From assembly GCA_016708845.1 (NCBI GenBank), contig JADJFB010000023.1:50236-114235 (forward strand): 64,000 bases of DNA, in the 5' to 3' direction. Source of the DNA: Bacteroidota bacterium. GTDB lineage: Bacteria > Bacteroidota > Bacteroidia > B-17B0 > Aurantibacillaceae. The stretch's first letter is position 1, and every line of letters starts with the position of its first letter. Made by a program: the position numbers and the translations under genes. The notes beneath the pieces were generated by a model that did not search any database, was not told where the DNA came from, and worked only from the letters and a program-made list of their open reading frames with translations. Positions 19,161 to 27,928 of the stretch are shown here, piece after piece.

Positions 19161-19221
19161 CAAACATATATCAAAAAATACTGAAAATTTTTGAGAGTTC
19201 AGCAACAGCCAATTGAGTTCA
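19161..19221 (-). promoter_or_regulatory. shared promoter module, copy 3 (LamG/Ig-like gene)
   Basis: On the minus strand GCTGTTGCTGAACT (19209-19196) is followed after exactly 27 bases by TATGTTTG (19168-19161), a perfect TAnnTTTG -7 element. The ATG is 21 bases on. TGAACTC occurs twice here (19221-19215 and 19201-19195), 20 bases apart, the two-turn direct-repeat spacing reported for LytTR-type regulators. Confidence 0.65.
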
Positions 19222-19234
19222 TTAATGGATAAAC

Positions 19235-19978
19235 TTAGGCAGAAAGGGCCTCTTCAAACTCTGCTTTTTTGTATTTGGAAAGCTTGGTTGTTAAACCATT
19301 AGAGAGTTGAATACTTAAATCGGATTTTGAATACTGCTTAATACATTTTTTATTAACTAACCATGATTTATGTACCCTAAAAAAATCAGGCACACTCTCT
19401 AAAACGGTTTCGAAATGCTTCAAGTTTTTGCTGGCAATATATGTTTTTTCAGTAGTATGAATCGTGCAATATGATTCCTGAGCTTTAATGGCAATAATGC
19501 TTTCGATACTCACTATGTTTTGCTGACCTTTATCACTAATCACAATGTTTTTGAGCTGTTTGCTTTCCAAAGTATTACTTAATAAGGATAAGCGTTGCGA
19601 TTGTTGCTCTATATTGCGTTGCTGAACCACTCTTGCAACTGCATTTTTTAAACGTTCAATATCAATAGGCTTTAATAAATAATCGATGGCAGCTATTTCA
19701 AAGGCACGGATAGCGTATTGGTCATAAGCCGTCACAAAAATAATTTCAAAATTGATGTCTTTAAAAAAAGTAACGATTTCAAAACCCGAATAATTGGGCA
19801 TCTCAATATCTAAAAACACTAAGTCGGGTTGTTCTTTATTAATTACATCAACGGCTTGCAATACATGGTTGCATTTGGCAATTAATTCCACATCAGGACA
19901 AAAACGTAGTAATAAATTTTCAAGCACGTCTCTTGCACCTTCTTCATCATCTACCAATATGGCCCTAATTTTTTTCAT
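19235..19978 (-). CDS. LytTR-family response regulator
   Basis: A 247-residue regulator starting at MKKIRAILVDDEEG; the longer upstream frame is not needed. The receiver domain (1-120) has the acidic pair DDE at 10-12, the phospho-acceptor Asp57 in LVFLDIEMP and Lys103 in LLKPID. The C-terminal LytTR DNA-binding domain (about 145-245) includes FFRVHKSWLVNKKCIKQY. It lies 75 bases downstream of a LytS-like histidine kinase gene, its obvious partner. The next genes downstream are the secreted-protein cluster, whose three promoters share a repeated element; control of that cluster by this regulator is an inference. Confidence 0.93.
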   Translation of the reverse strand: MKKIRAILVDDEEGARDVLENLLLRFCPDVELIAKCNHVLQAVDVINKEQPDLVFLDIEMPNYSGFEIVTFFKDINFEIIFVTAYDQYAIRAFEIAAIDYLLKPIDIERLKNAVARVVQQRNIEQQSQRLSLLSNTLESKQLKNIVISDKGQQNIVSIESIIAIKAQESYCTIHTTEKTYIASKNLKHFETVLESVPDFFRVHKSWLVNKKCIKQYSKSDLSIQLSNGLTTKLSKYKKAEFEEALSA

Positions 19979-20053
19979 GGCGTCAAACGTACTATTCGTT
20001 TTTTTAATATTTGCTATCAAATTTATGAATCATCTAATTTTATTTAGCAATGG

Positions 20054-22628
20054 CTAAAATTTATGTTTGATTGGAATGGATAGAATCACTTTGGTTCCTA
20101 TAGCTTCATTATTCTCATATAAATCTTCGTATTTATAGCCAAAGTCTCCTTCAAATACATTACTTAAAATTTCAAAGCGTTTATGAATGGCTTTTCCCGA
20201 AAAGGATTCGTGTTCTGAACGTTGCCTTAATTTAATAGCTTTTGATTTTTCTCTGCCAATCCCATTATCTGATATTGTACAAATTAGAGTTTCGTTTAGC
20301 TCAAAAGTTATTTTTAAATTCTTTTGCCCTTCTTTATGCAATAAACCGTGTATTAAAGAGTTTTCGATAAAGGGTTGAATTAATAATGGAGGTAGCATAA
20401 TGTCTTCCACATTTTTAATATCAATGATATAATTTAACTCTTTTTTAAAGCGTAATTTTTCGAGAGATAAATACAATTCCAATAATTTTATTTCTTGGTC
20501 AAAATCAATAAAATCTTTTTCGGAATAACTTAAGGTTCTACGCACTAAGTTCGAAAAGGTGGTAATATAAGAGTAGGAATGTTCTACATCGCCTTTTAAA
20601 ATTAAATCCTGAATCGAATTCAACGAATTAAAAATAAAATGCGGATTCATTTGAGATTGAATAGCGGTTAATTTGGAGGCATTTAACTCATTAATTTGTT
20701 GCGACTTTTTCTCGTTGTATATTTAATTGCCAGCGATATACTAATAATACAATTCCTAAAAATAAAATAATAACAAACGCAATAAACCACCAGCGCGCAT
20801 AAAAAGGGGCATCAATTGTAAAGGAGTAGGAGACAGGTTCGCTAAATACACCTTGATTTTCAACTTTTAAATAAAATGTATAGTTACCTGGTGCCAATGC
20901 AGAGTACTGCACTCCTCCGCTATGGCTTACCCATAGTTGGTTTTGGTGAAAAGTAAAATCAATAATTCTTTTAGATGAAAAACCAAAAACTGAATGTAAG
21001 GCTTTTAATAATTTTCCATTCATGTCAAACTGAAATAAACCATTGGATGATTTGGCAATAATTGTGTTTTGATGAATGCTTATTTTTTTAAGAATCTCTT
21101 CTTGATTATTTATAATAGGGTGAATTACACTTTTTATTTCGCCGTGTTGAATTATTAAAATGCCATTGGCTTTGGTGGTAGCGTATATACGACCATTATA
21201 AAAATGCAGGTAATTGGGATAAATGACTTTTTTATTAATGAGTAAGGGCTTGATATTTCCATCAGGAAAAATGGTAAATAAACCATTAGCTGTAGAAGCA
21301 TATAGACAATGATCTTCAGGATTATATTCTATCGAATAAATCCTGAAATCAACACCTTTTAATAATTGTGTATTAAATGTTTTGATGCCATCGCTTTCAA
21401 CTTTCATAACACCTCTGTTTGTTCCAAGATAAATGAGATTATCAGAAAGTATAACGGCGTCTTTTAAAGAAGCTTGTATAATATTGGTGATGGTTGATGT
21501 TTTTTTATTGTAAACTTTAATACTACCGTTATCAAAAACAATTAAGTTGCTCGTATGGTTGCCATATATGGCTTCAATAGGACGTTTCCCTTCAGTGTTA
21601 ATAGTAAACAATTTGTTATTAAGGTAGTTCATGAGTGTACCTTTAGAAGTTCCAATCATTAAACCAAAAAGCGAATCTGAATACAAGGCATTTGCAGGAT
21701 CTTCTTTAAAGGTGTGAATCACATCAGGTACTTTAGTATCAGGAATAACGATGACGCCCTTATCAAATGTGCTGAGTAATATGTTTCCTTCTTTATCTTT
21801 ATATATATCCGAAATAAAATAATCTCCGTAATAAATAGGATAGTTTTCGGTGGTGATTTTCTTATCAATTAAAGCTGTACCTGGTAAAGTTCCTGTAACC
21901 CAAATAATACCTTCTGTTTCGTAGATCCTCTCCGACTGACTTCTTTCAAATATTGCATTTTTGGGTAATTGATTTAATTCAAATGTTGAAGCATTGAAAC
22001 TATAGAGTTCTTTTGTTCTTAAATCGAGAGCATAGTTATTGAAAAACTTAAGTACACTTTCGGCTTTTAGGCTACCAGATAAAAAGTGTAATTTCTCTTT
22101 TTTGAAAACACCTTTCTCATATATTAAAACAGAATCAATACCACTTAAATGAAATTGAATGCCATTGTTCTTGGTTAAAAATGCTGAACTTAAATAGTAA
22201 TGTGAAGCGGGATATTGTAAAACCTTTTTTCCGTTTTTATTTAATATCACAATTTGTTTGGCGCCAATTACTAAGTTGTCATCATCTGCAACAGTTAAAC
22301 TAATGTCAGAGCTGCTTTCATCAGCTTTGAGTTCATAAAACAATGAACAACTTTTATTTTTAATTTGAAATATTTGATTGTTTAGGTTGTGGCAATAAAT
22401 AGTGCCCTCGCGATTCATTGTAAAGTTAAAAACGGAACTTCCTTTGGCTTCATCACAATCAATTTTATTGTAATAATAGTAATCAAAATAATAAAGCCCT
22501 TCGTTGGTAGCAAACCAATAGTTTAAATTTTTATCTTGTATCACATCGTATATTTGAACGCCTCTAAACTGCTCTTCACCAAATATAAAATGGGCAGGTT
22601 GTTGCGCTTTGGCACTGTTAAATGACAA
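20054..22628 (-). CDS. LytS-like sensor histidine kinase with exported propeller sensor, split by frameshifts
   Basis: Two frames make one protein of about 860 residues. The first (22628-20691) has an exported propeller-type sensor with ligand-sensor-like blades (LIYLGTNRGVMKVESDG, CLYASTANGLFTIFPDGN), a YYY-like sandwich (YTFYLKVENQGVFSEPVSYSF) and one membrane helix (WWFIAFVIILFLGIVLLVYRW). The second (20650-20054) is a His_kinase domain: MNPHFIFNSLNSIQD holds the phospho-histidine and ISDNGIGREKSK the N-box. Removing one base from the five-T run at 20706-20710 joins them as REKSQQINELNASKLTAIQSQMNPHF. At the N-terminus, TTG at 22628 follows an in-frame stop. Removing one base at 22620-22622 gives a normal signal peptide (YITFCVIIVINSAKAQ) reaching ATT at 22677. 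It is the partner of the LytTR regulator. Confidence 0.85.
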
Positions 22629-22919
22629 TTATAACACAAAAAGTAATATAACTTTTGTGCGAGGCCTGTTTCTTAATATGTTAAGGCAATTTTTGATAGT
22701 AACCAAATGTACAAAAAAAATTAAAATTGTTTATCCGAATGTGAAGTAGGGGGTGTTACCAGAAGCGCACCCTACACAGTTTATAAATAGTTACGTTTCC
22801 GCCGATGAGCCTATTTTAAAGGTTGATGTTTCAAATTTTAAAAGTGTTTTTAGATAATAAGATTTATGCTACTGAGAAATTTATTATTGAGAGAAAGTAG
22901 AATTTAATTTTTGTTGTTA

Positions 22920-24187
22920 TTAACTAACAATTTGAAAATAAATTAATAGACCTGCTGCAATCGTCATTATTATTAAGGCGGCAAATCCTAAAATATTTGT
23001 TATTCGACTATTAACGTATTCGCCCATAATTTTTTTATTATTAGAAATATGTAAAATAATTGCAATTAAAACAGGAGCTGTAATGCCGTATAATATAGCG
23101 GTATATATTAATGCTTTAATTGGTGAAATACCTACATAGTTTAAGGATAATCCTAGTATTAGTGAAATGGCAATAATCACATAAAAGCCTTTTGCTTCGT
23201 GAAATTTTTTATCAAGCCCTTGCTCCCAACCAAAAGTTTCGGTAAATATGTATGATAAAGCTCCGCTTAAAACAGGTATTGCTATTAGCCCTGTGCCAAT
23301 TACTCCAATTGCAAAAAGAAGGTACGCTAAATTACCTGCTAGTGGTTTGAGTGCCATAGCTGCTTGTTCAACCGTATCAATTTGATGAATGCCTCCTTTA
23401 AATAAAACAGTACCAGTTGTCAAAATAATAAAATACATTACAAAGCCAGAAAATGTCATTCCGAAATCAACATCTTGCCTCATGTCGGAGATTATTTTTT
23501 TATTGACTACTAATTGTTTTTTGTTATTCTTCATTTCCTCAACCTCTACTGAGGCTTGCCAAAAAAATAAGTAAGGAGAAATAGTTGTACCAAGTATTCC
23601 AACTAAAATGGCAAGAAAATTTTTATCAAATTTTATTGTGGGTATAAAAGTAGATTTAAGAATTTCTTTAAAATCTTGTTCATATAAAAATGGTACAATA
23701 AAGTAAACTAACATTACTATACATAAATATTTTAGCACAGATGCAATTTTGCGATATGGTAGATAAATGATTAAACCTAAAAGTAAAACAGTAAAAAAAA
23801 CACTAAAAAAGAAGCATCAATAGATGGAAATAATAAATTACCAACTGCTCCCATACCTGCAATATCAGCGCCAATATTCATTACAATTGCAGGAAAACTA
23901 AATAGCAACATTAAATACAAAATAGGTTTTGGATAATGTTTTTTGAGCGTACCAGTTAATCCTTGTGATGTAACTAAGCCTATACGAGCGCACATTTGCT
24001 GAATAGCGGCCATTAAAGGAAAGGCTACAATAGAAGTCCAAAGTGTAGAAAGACCATAAGCTGCGCCGGCTTGAGAATAGGTTGCAATTCCTGATGGATC
24101 ATCATCACTAGCACCTGTGACAAGGCCAGGACCGAGAAGTTTCCAAAAGCGCTGTAGTTTATTAGGTTTGCTTTTTTTGGTTTTCAT
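22920..24187 (-). CDS. NRAMP-family divalent metal ion transporter, split by a frameshift at 23793-23800
   Basis: Two frames (24187-23777 and 23738-22920) together encode about 420 residues with eleven or so membrane helices. The conserved first-helix motif GPGLVTGASDDDPSGIATYSQAG holds the metal-binding DPSG, and LVGILGTTISPYLFFWQASVEVEE the second family motif. NRAMP proteins use proton gradients to import Mn or Fe. An eight-T run (minus strand) at the break would read through as LVFFFTVLLLGLIIYLPYRK with nine T. So the gene is probably intact in the organism. The small gene upstream overlaps its start by 26 bases. Confidence 0.88.
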
Positions 24188-24377
24188 GTTTAAATTTTCT
24201 TAGAAGGAATGGACGTACAACCATCAAGATAAGCAGGATAGCTTCACTAATATTTATTCTTATGAAAAGTTGTGAGTTATCTTTTTTATTAAAAAACCAG
24301 AAAACATTGGTTGCAAAGCAAAACAAACAGATTAAACTAGTTAGTATTGAATTTAATTTCATAAGTACGCTAAACAA
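24162..24377 (-). CDS. small two-helix membrane protein
   Basis: Up to 71 residues, with a likelier start at MKLNSILTS (24362). Two hydrophobic segments (LTSLICLFCFATNVFWFF and ISEAILLILMVVRPFLL) and a basic tail (RKFKHENQKKQT) suggest a small inner-membrane protein. It overlaps the start of the NRAMP gene by 26 bases, hinting at translational coupling. I do not recognise the family; the assignment as a gene rests on composition and position. Confidence 0.5.
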   Translation of the reverse strand: MFSVLMKLNSILTSLICLFCFATNVFWFFNKKDNSQLFIRINISEAILLILMVVRPFLLRKFKHENQKKQT

Positions 24378-24449
24378 TAAAGTTTTACTATTAACTTTTG
24401 AATTTAGCTTTGTTTTCTATTATTTTAAATGACGAAAATCATTGAAATC

Positions 24450-24791
24450 TTATTTTTTTCTGAGTAGAGCAGATGAATTGGTAAAAAGGGTACTATTGAT
24501 TGAGGGATTATAACTAATTAATTCAAATCCATTAGAAGTGAAATAATTTAGATATACCATAAAATTATTTAAATTGCCAAGAATAACTTTCTTATCATCA
24601 TGAAATATTATTGTGCCACGACGCTCCGCTGTCTTCTCATCTTTAAGGTAGTGAATGTCGCTTATATCTTGTCCATATAAAAAATGGTAAGTTGAATGTT
24701 CACTGCACCAGAGCATACAATATGTGTTTAGTGGAATATTTTTTATATTGACATTATCAATATAACAATCTGCAATTGCTTTAGTTATCAT
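24450..24791 (-). CDS. hypothetical protein, 113 residues
   Basis: A soluble-looking protein with no signal peptide or membrane segment. It has three cysteines in the first third (DCYIDN, YCMLWCSE) and a mixed alpha/beta composition (GTIIFHDDKKVILGNL). I do not recognise the family. It sits alone between the small membrane protein and a SanA-like gene on the same strand, with gaps of about 70 bases on each side. Confidence 0.55.
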   Translation of the reverse strand: MITKAIADCYIDNVNIKNIPLNTYCMLWCSEHSTYHFLYGQDISDIHYLKDEKTAERRGTIIFHDDKKVILGNLNNFMVYLNYFTSNGFELISYNPSINSTLFTNSSALLRKK

Positions 24792-24863
24792 AGCGCCTTA
24801 ATTTGTTTGTCAAATGTATTAAAATAAAAAGAGCTTGCCAAGGAAGAGAAAAATTCACATATA

Positions 24864-25457
24864 TTATTCAGTAATAGCAATTGCTTTTGCAAACAATTCT
24901 CTGAATAAAACTTTATAAGAAGTGCTTAATTTAACATCACCTGCATTATAACCCCAAGCATAAATATTTTGTTTCCTTGCTAAATAAACAGCTCTTTGGT
25001 TATGGAATTTTTGGCTTATAATAATAACTGAATCGCTTTTGTAATCTTTCTTAAAGTTATTTATGGAATGAATTGTTCTGTCTCCAAAATAATCTAATAT
25101 GATTAAAGAATCAGGAACTCCTTTTTTATTAAATCTTTTTGTATTGCAAATTGGCTCGCTATAGCTTGATTCTTCGTGTGTGCCACTTACAATGACTTTA
25201 CTGATTTTTTTGTCTGCAAATAATTGTACTACCGCTAATATGCGTTGGTCGTAAAAATCATTGCCTTTTCCTTTTTTAAAGTATTTGCTAGTACCTAGTA
25301 TTAGTCCGTATTTTGTGTTTGGTAATTTGCTTGAAGTATCTTGCAAATAGTTTTTTGAAACTTTGTAGATGTAGTAATTTGCAACGGCTAAATATCCTAT
25401 AACACAAATAACTGAAATTAATAAGAAGCGTTTTATTTTATGAAAAAATGTTTTCAT
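24864..25457 (-). CDS. ElyC/SanA/YdcF-family (DUF218) membrane protein
   Basis: A 197-residue protein with one N-terminal membrane helix (FLLISVICVIGYLAVANYYIY) and a DUF218 domain. The motifs YGLILGTSKYFKKGKGNDFY, KISKVIVSGTHEE, and SVIIISQKFHNQRAVYLARK match the SanA arrangement. Family members act at the envelope in barrier function or peptidoglycan and lipid-carrier metabolism; the reaction is uncertain. It starts three bases after the stop of the lipoprotein gene upstream, so the two are probably co-transcribed. Confidence 0.83.
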   Translation of the reverse strand: MKTFFHKIKRFLLISVICVIGYLAVANYYIYKVSKNYLQDTSSKLPNTKYGLILGTSKYFKKGKGNDFYDQRILAVVQLFADKKISKVIVSGTHEESSYSEPICNTKRFNKKGVPDSLIILDYFGDRTIHSINNFKKDYKSDSVIIISQKFHNQRAVYLARKQNIYAWGYNAGDVKLSTSYKVLFRELFAKAIAITE

Positions 25458-25460
25458 TGA

Positions 25461-26204
25461 TTAATTCAGGTTAAGCCCAAATGCTAAACCGAACCAAGGT
25501 TTGTTCTCGTATATCCAATATCTGCTATTGCGATCAAGCAAATTGTCGGCGCCTAGTGCTAAGCCGATTGTAAAATTATCGATACCAATTATTGCCGCAA
25601 CGCCTTTACTCCAAACTACACCATCGTATTCGGAGGATATTTGATTATCGGTAACCCAAGGGTTCATTGCTGTGCCACCAAAACCAGTAAATAAACCATA
25701 TGAGAAGCCGTAATGTGTTGTTTTGCGGTTATATGTTTTAATGGGTGTTTTTTTATAATTGATTTTGTAAATGTCGTTTCTATAACCTATGTAAATAACA
25801 CCGTTTAAGTTAGTATTGAATTGTGGCGGAAAAATATCTGTTTGTGGTCTGTATTTGAAAGGAATCGTCAGGAAATCAAGGTCGAAACTAGCTTGTTTAA
25901 AATTGCTATTTAAAATTTTACTATCTGATTTATACTGAGGAAATGCTAGTTTAGCATAACTGCTATCGATTATATGTTTGTTTTTTACGTTGATTTTGTA
26001 AACAAAAACTGAATCATCTGCATTAACAATATACACTTTTGATTTTTTATTATCAAAATTTTTAGAACGATAATACCCGTCGGAAAAAGAGTATTTTGGA
26101 ATTTCCTTAATAGAACCACAGCTACAGAAAAAGATTGTAATACTAATAGTTGCTAATAAATGGCAATTTATCTTTTTTAGTATACGTTTATTTAGAGCGA
26201 ACAT
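25461..26204 (-). CDS. hypothetical envelope lipoprotein with C-terminal barrel-like region
   Basis: A 247-residue protein with a signal sequence ending in a plausible lipobox (ITIFFCSCGS). The middle is Lys/Asp-rich, with PFKYRPQTDIFPPQFNTN, and the C-terminal third is Gly/aromatic-rich with alternating strands (FSYGLFTGFGGTAMNPWV, GVAAIIGIDNFTIGLALGAD, KPWFGLAFGLNLN), like a small outer-membrane beta structure. I do not recognise the family. Its stop is three bases before the SanA-like start, so the two probably work in the same compartment. Confidence 0.6.
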   Translation of the reverse strand: MFALNKRILKKINCHLLATISITIFFCSCGSIKEIPKYSFSDGYYRSKNFDNKKSKVYIVNADDSVFVYKINVKNKHIIDSSYAKLAFPQYKSDSKILNSNFKQASFDLDFLTIPFKYRPQTDIFPPQFNTNLNGVIYIGYRNDIYKINYKKTPIKTYNRKTTHYGFSYGLFTGFGGTAMNPWVTDNQISSEYDGVVWSKGVAAIIGIDNFTIGLALGADNLLDRNSRYWIYENKPWFGLAFGLNLN

Positions 26205-26429
26205 TATTTCCTTTTAAGCAAATATAACTGCTTATGGAAGATTTACAAAGCATTAATTATATTATGCCATACGCATTGGCAATGCGCCTTTGATTGAACG
26301 GACGTGAGATGCGCAAACTAGCCCACTAGCTGGCGGACACCTTGTTGTGTGGGGAGGTAATTTAGCTTATTTGGTTTTTTGCCTGCCTTTTGCAAAAAAA
26401 CAAATGTGCTAAATTAGGGATAGATAAAA

Positions 26430-26451
26430 CGGCCCGCTAGCTAGCGGGCCG
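26430..26451. repeat. perfect 22-bp GC-rich palindrome
   Basis: CGGCCCGCTAG is followed directly by its exact complement CTAGCGGGCCG, with CTAG at the centre. It lies in otherwise AT-rich intergenic DNA. A related, imperfect CTAGC-centred block occurs about 110 bases upstream (near 26322-26337). Confidence 0.9.
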
Positions 26452-26623
26452 CAAAAGAGGAGGAAAATAAAAAACTAAAAACCGTTTCTATTTCCTTAAA
26501 CCGTTTTTATGAAACCCTGTTCTGTGTCCTAAATTGTTCTGTAAAAAGCATTGTTGTCAACCGAATAATTTTCCACGGAGATTTCTGGGCGCATTACTGG
26601 TGACTTACTTATATATATATCAT

Positions 26624-26671
26624 AAAACTAAACATATACAAGATGGGGTAGCGATATATGTATAGTTTTTT
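26624..26671 (+). terminator. terminator-like hairpin without an upstream gene
   Basis: AAAACTAAACATATA (26624-26638) pairs with TATATGTATAGTTTT (26655-26669) over 15 positions with one mismatch, and the T run extends to 26671. It has the form of a plus-strand intrinsic terminator, but no plus-strand gene precedes it. Confidence 0.6.
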
Positions 26672-26808
26672 GAGCGTTTTTTATACAGATACAATTTAGA
26701 TTCAATGATTTTAGGCTTTTTTCTCAGGGGCTAGCACCTTCAATTTGGTAGAATTTTTGTAGAAACAGATTTAGATAAGGTATTGTTAATAAATGCTTTA
26801 CCTAAACT

Positions 26809-26833
26809 TTATACTATCAATAAAATAGTATAA
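26809..26833. promoter_or_regulatory. inverted repeat just upstream of the small secreted protein gene
   Basis: TTATACTAT (26809-26817) and ATAGTATAA (26825-26833) are perfect inverted repeats with a 7-base spacer, 24 bases before the ATG at 26857. They could be an operator or a leader hairpin; the sequence does not decide. Confidence 0.5.
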
Positions 26834-26856
26834 TTTTATAATACAAATTTTTAAGC

Positions 26857-27510
26857 ATGAAAAAACTAAATCGTTTTGCCGCACTTTTTTTCTTCTCTTT
26901 ATCTCTTACTTCATTTTCGCAAATAGGTAATGGTGGTTTTAAAATAAATGAAAATGGCGATCCTTTGCCAGATGTTTTATTGAATTTTGATGCTATTTTT
27001 GATAATACCAAAGTAGAATTAACTTGGTCTTCAGACACAGAAAATAACAATAATTTCTTTACTATAGAAAAATCTAAAGATGCTACTAATTTCGAAGAAG
27101 TAACATCTATTAAAGGTTTTGGAAATCATAGTAACATTATGAGTTATTTTGATGTGGATTATACTCCGTATGAAGGAATTTCTTTTTACCGTTTAAAACA
27201 AACAGATGCTAAAGGAAAGGTATTGTCTTCTCGTTTAGTATCTATCAATAATAAAATTTCAACTAATAATTTATCGATGAATCAGAGTGCTGTTTATGAT
27301 AATCCGGCTAGTTTAATGGGTTCGGAGAATAAAGAAGTATTAGTTGTTTTAAGAAACGAAAAAGGCGAAGAGAGTTATTCTAAAGTGGTGATTGATGAGA
27401 AATATAATGTACTTTCTTCTGATAATACAAGTAAGTTAGATAATGGGACTTATACCGTTGTTGCTTCTTCTGATAATAGATTGTATAGCCAAAAGTTGGT
27501 GGTAAGATAG
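26857..27510 (+). CDS. small secreted protein with fibronectin-like domain and short sorting-domain-like tail
   Basis: A 217-residue protein with a clear signal peptide (FAALFFFSLSLTSFSQ). Residues about 45-125 look like the fibronectin-type module that precedes sorting domains in type IX cargo (KVELTWSSDTENNNNFFTIE, SYFDVDYTPYEGISFYRLKQ). The C-terminal part (NKEVLVVLRNEKGEESYSKV ... NGTYTVVASSDNRLYSQKLV) resembles a divergent type A sorting domain but lacks the usual PNP motif. Probably exported; function unknown. Monocistronic, flanked by structured non-coding DNA on both sides. Confidence 0.65.
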   Translation: MKKLNRFAALFFFSLSLTSFSQIGNGGFKINENGDPLPDVLLNFDAIFDNTKVELTWSSDTENNNNFFTIEKSKDATNFEEVTSIKGFGNHSNIMSYFDVDYTPYEGISFYRLKQTDAKGKVLSSRLVSINNKISTNNLSMNQSAVYDNPASLMGSENKEVLVVLRNEKGEESYSKVVIDEKYNVLSSDNTSKLDNGTYTVVASSDNRLYSQKLVVR

Positions 27511-27928
27511 TCTGTTTTACTTTATTTGCCTACCATGCAAAGTAAAGACTCTAATTTAGTTTTATTTTCTTCTGTTCTTTGTTCTTGAAAAAAAAGAACC
27601 AAAAAATTCAATGTAATTCGACAACCCCCATTTGCCCCGCAGAAACTTCCCTAAATGGCGGTTCACACCGAATTACCAAAATCAGCCGCACTATTACCAA
27701 CGTATGATAGAAGTGTTATGATTATGTTGAAGATTGTTCCGATGGCATATTAAAATTACGCGTAAAAATCAAAAGGTATCAAAAGCGAGGGCATGTGTGA
27801 AGATAATTTGGGCTGTTCGCGTAGCGCTTTCAAATTATCAGATTGATACCTTGCAGATTTTAGCGAAATTTTAAGAAGCCTTGATTTTTAGCTAACTTTT
27901 TTATCAAGAAAAAAGTTATTAAAACGGA
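27511..27928. other. structured intergenic element of about 400 bases
   Basis: No coding frame. It contains nested inverted repeats: GGTATCA (27775-27781) with TGATACC (27844-27850), and inside them GATAATTTG (27802-27810) with CAAATTATC (27831-27839). Smaller hairpins lie at both edges (27581-27599 and 27894-27917). The interior is more GC-rich than its flanks. It could be a dispersed repeat or a structured RNA. Confidence 0.55.

Larger units (their letters stand above)
26205..26856. other. 650-base intergenic region with palindrome and orphan hairpin terminator
   Basis: No credible coding frame. The stretch holds a GC-rich block around 26280-26460 that contrasts with the AT-rich surroundings, a perfect 22-bp palindrome (26430-26451) and a terminator-like hairpin (26624-26671). 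There is also an inverted repeat just before the next gene (26809-26833). A small RNA transcribed on the plus strand and ending at the hairpin is possible but not shown. Confidence 0.5.
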
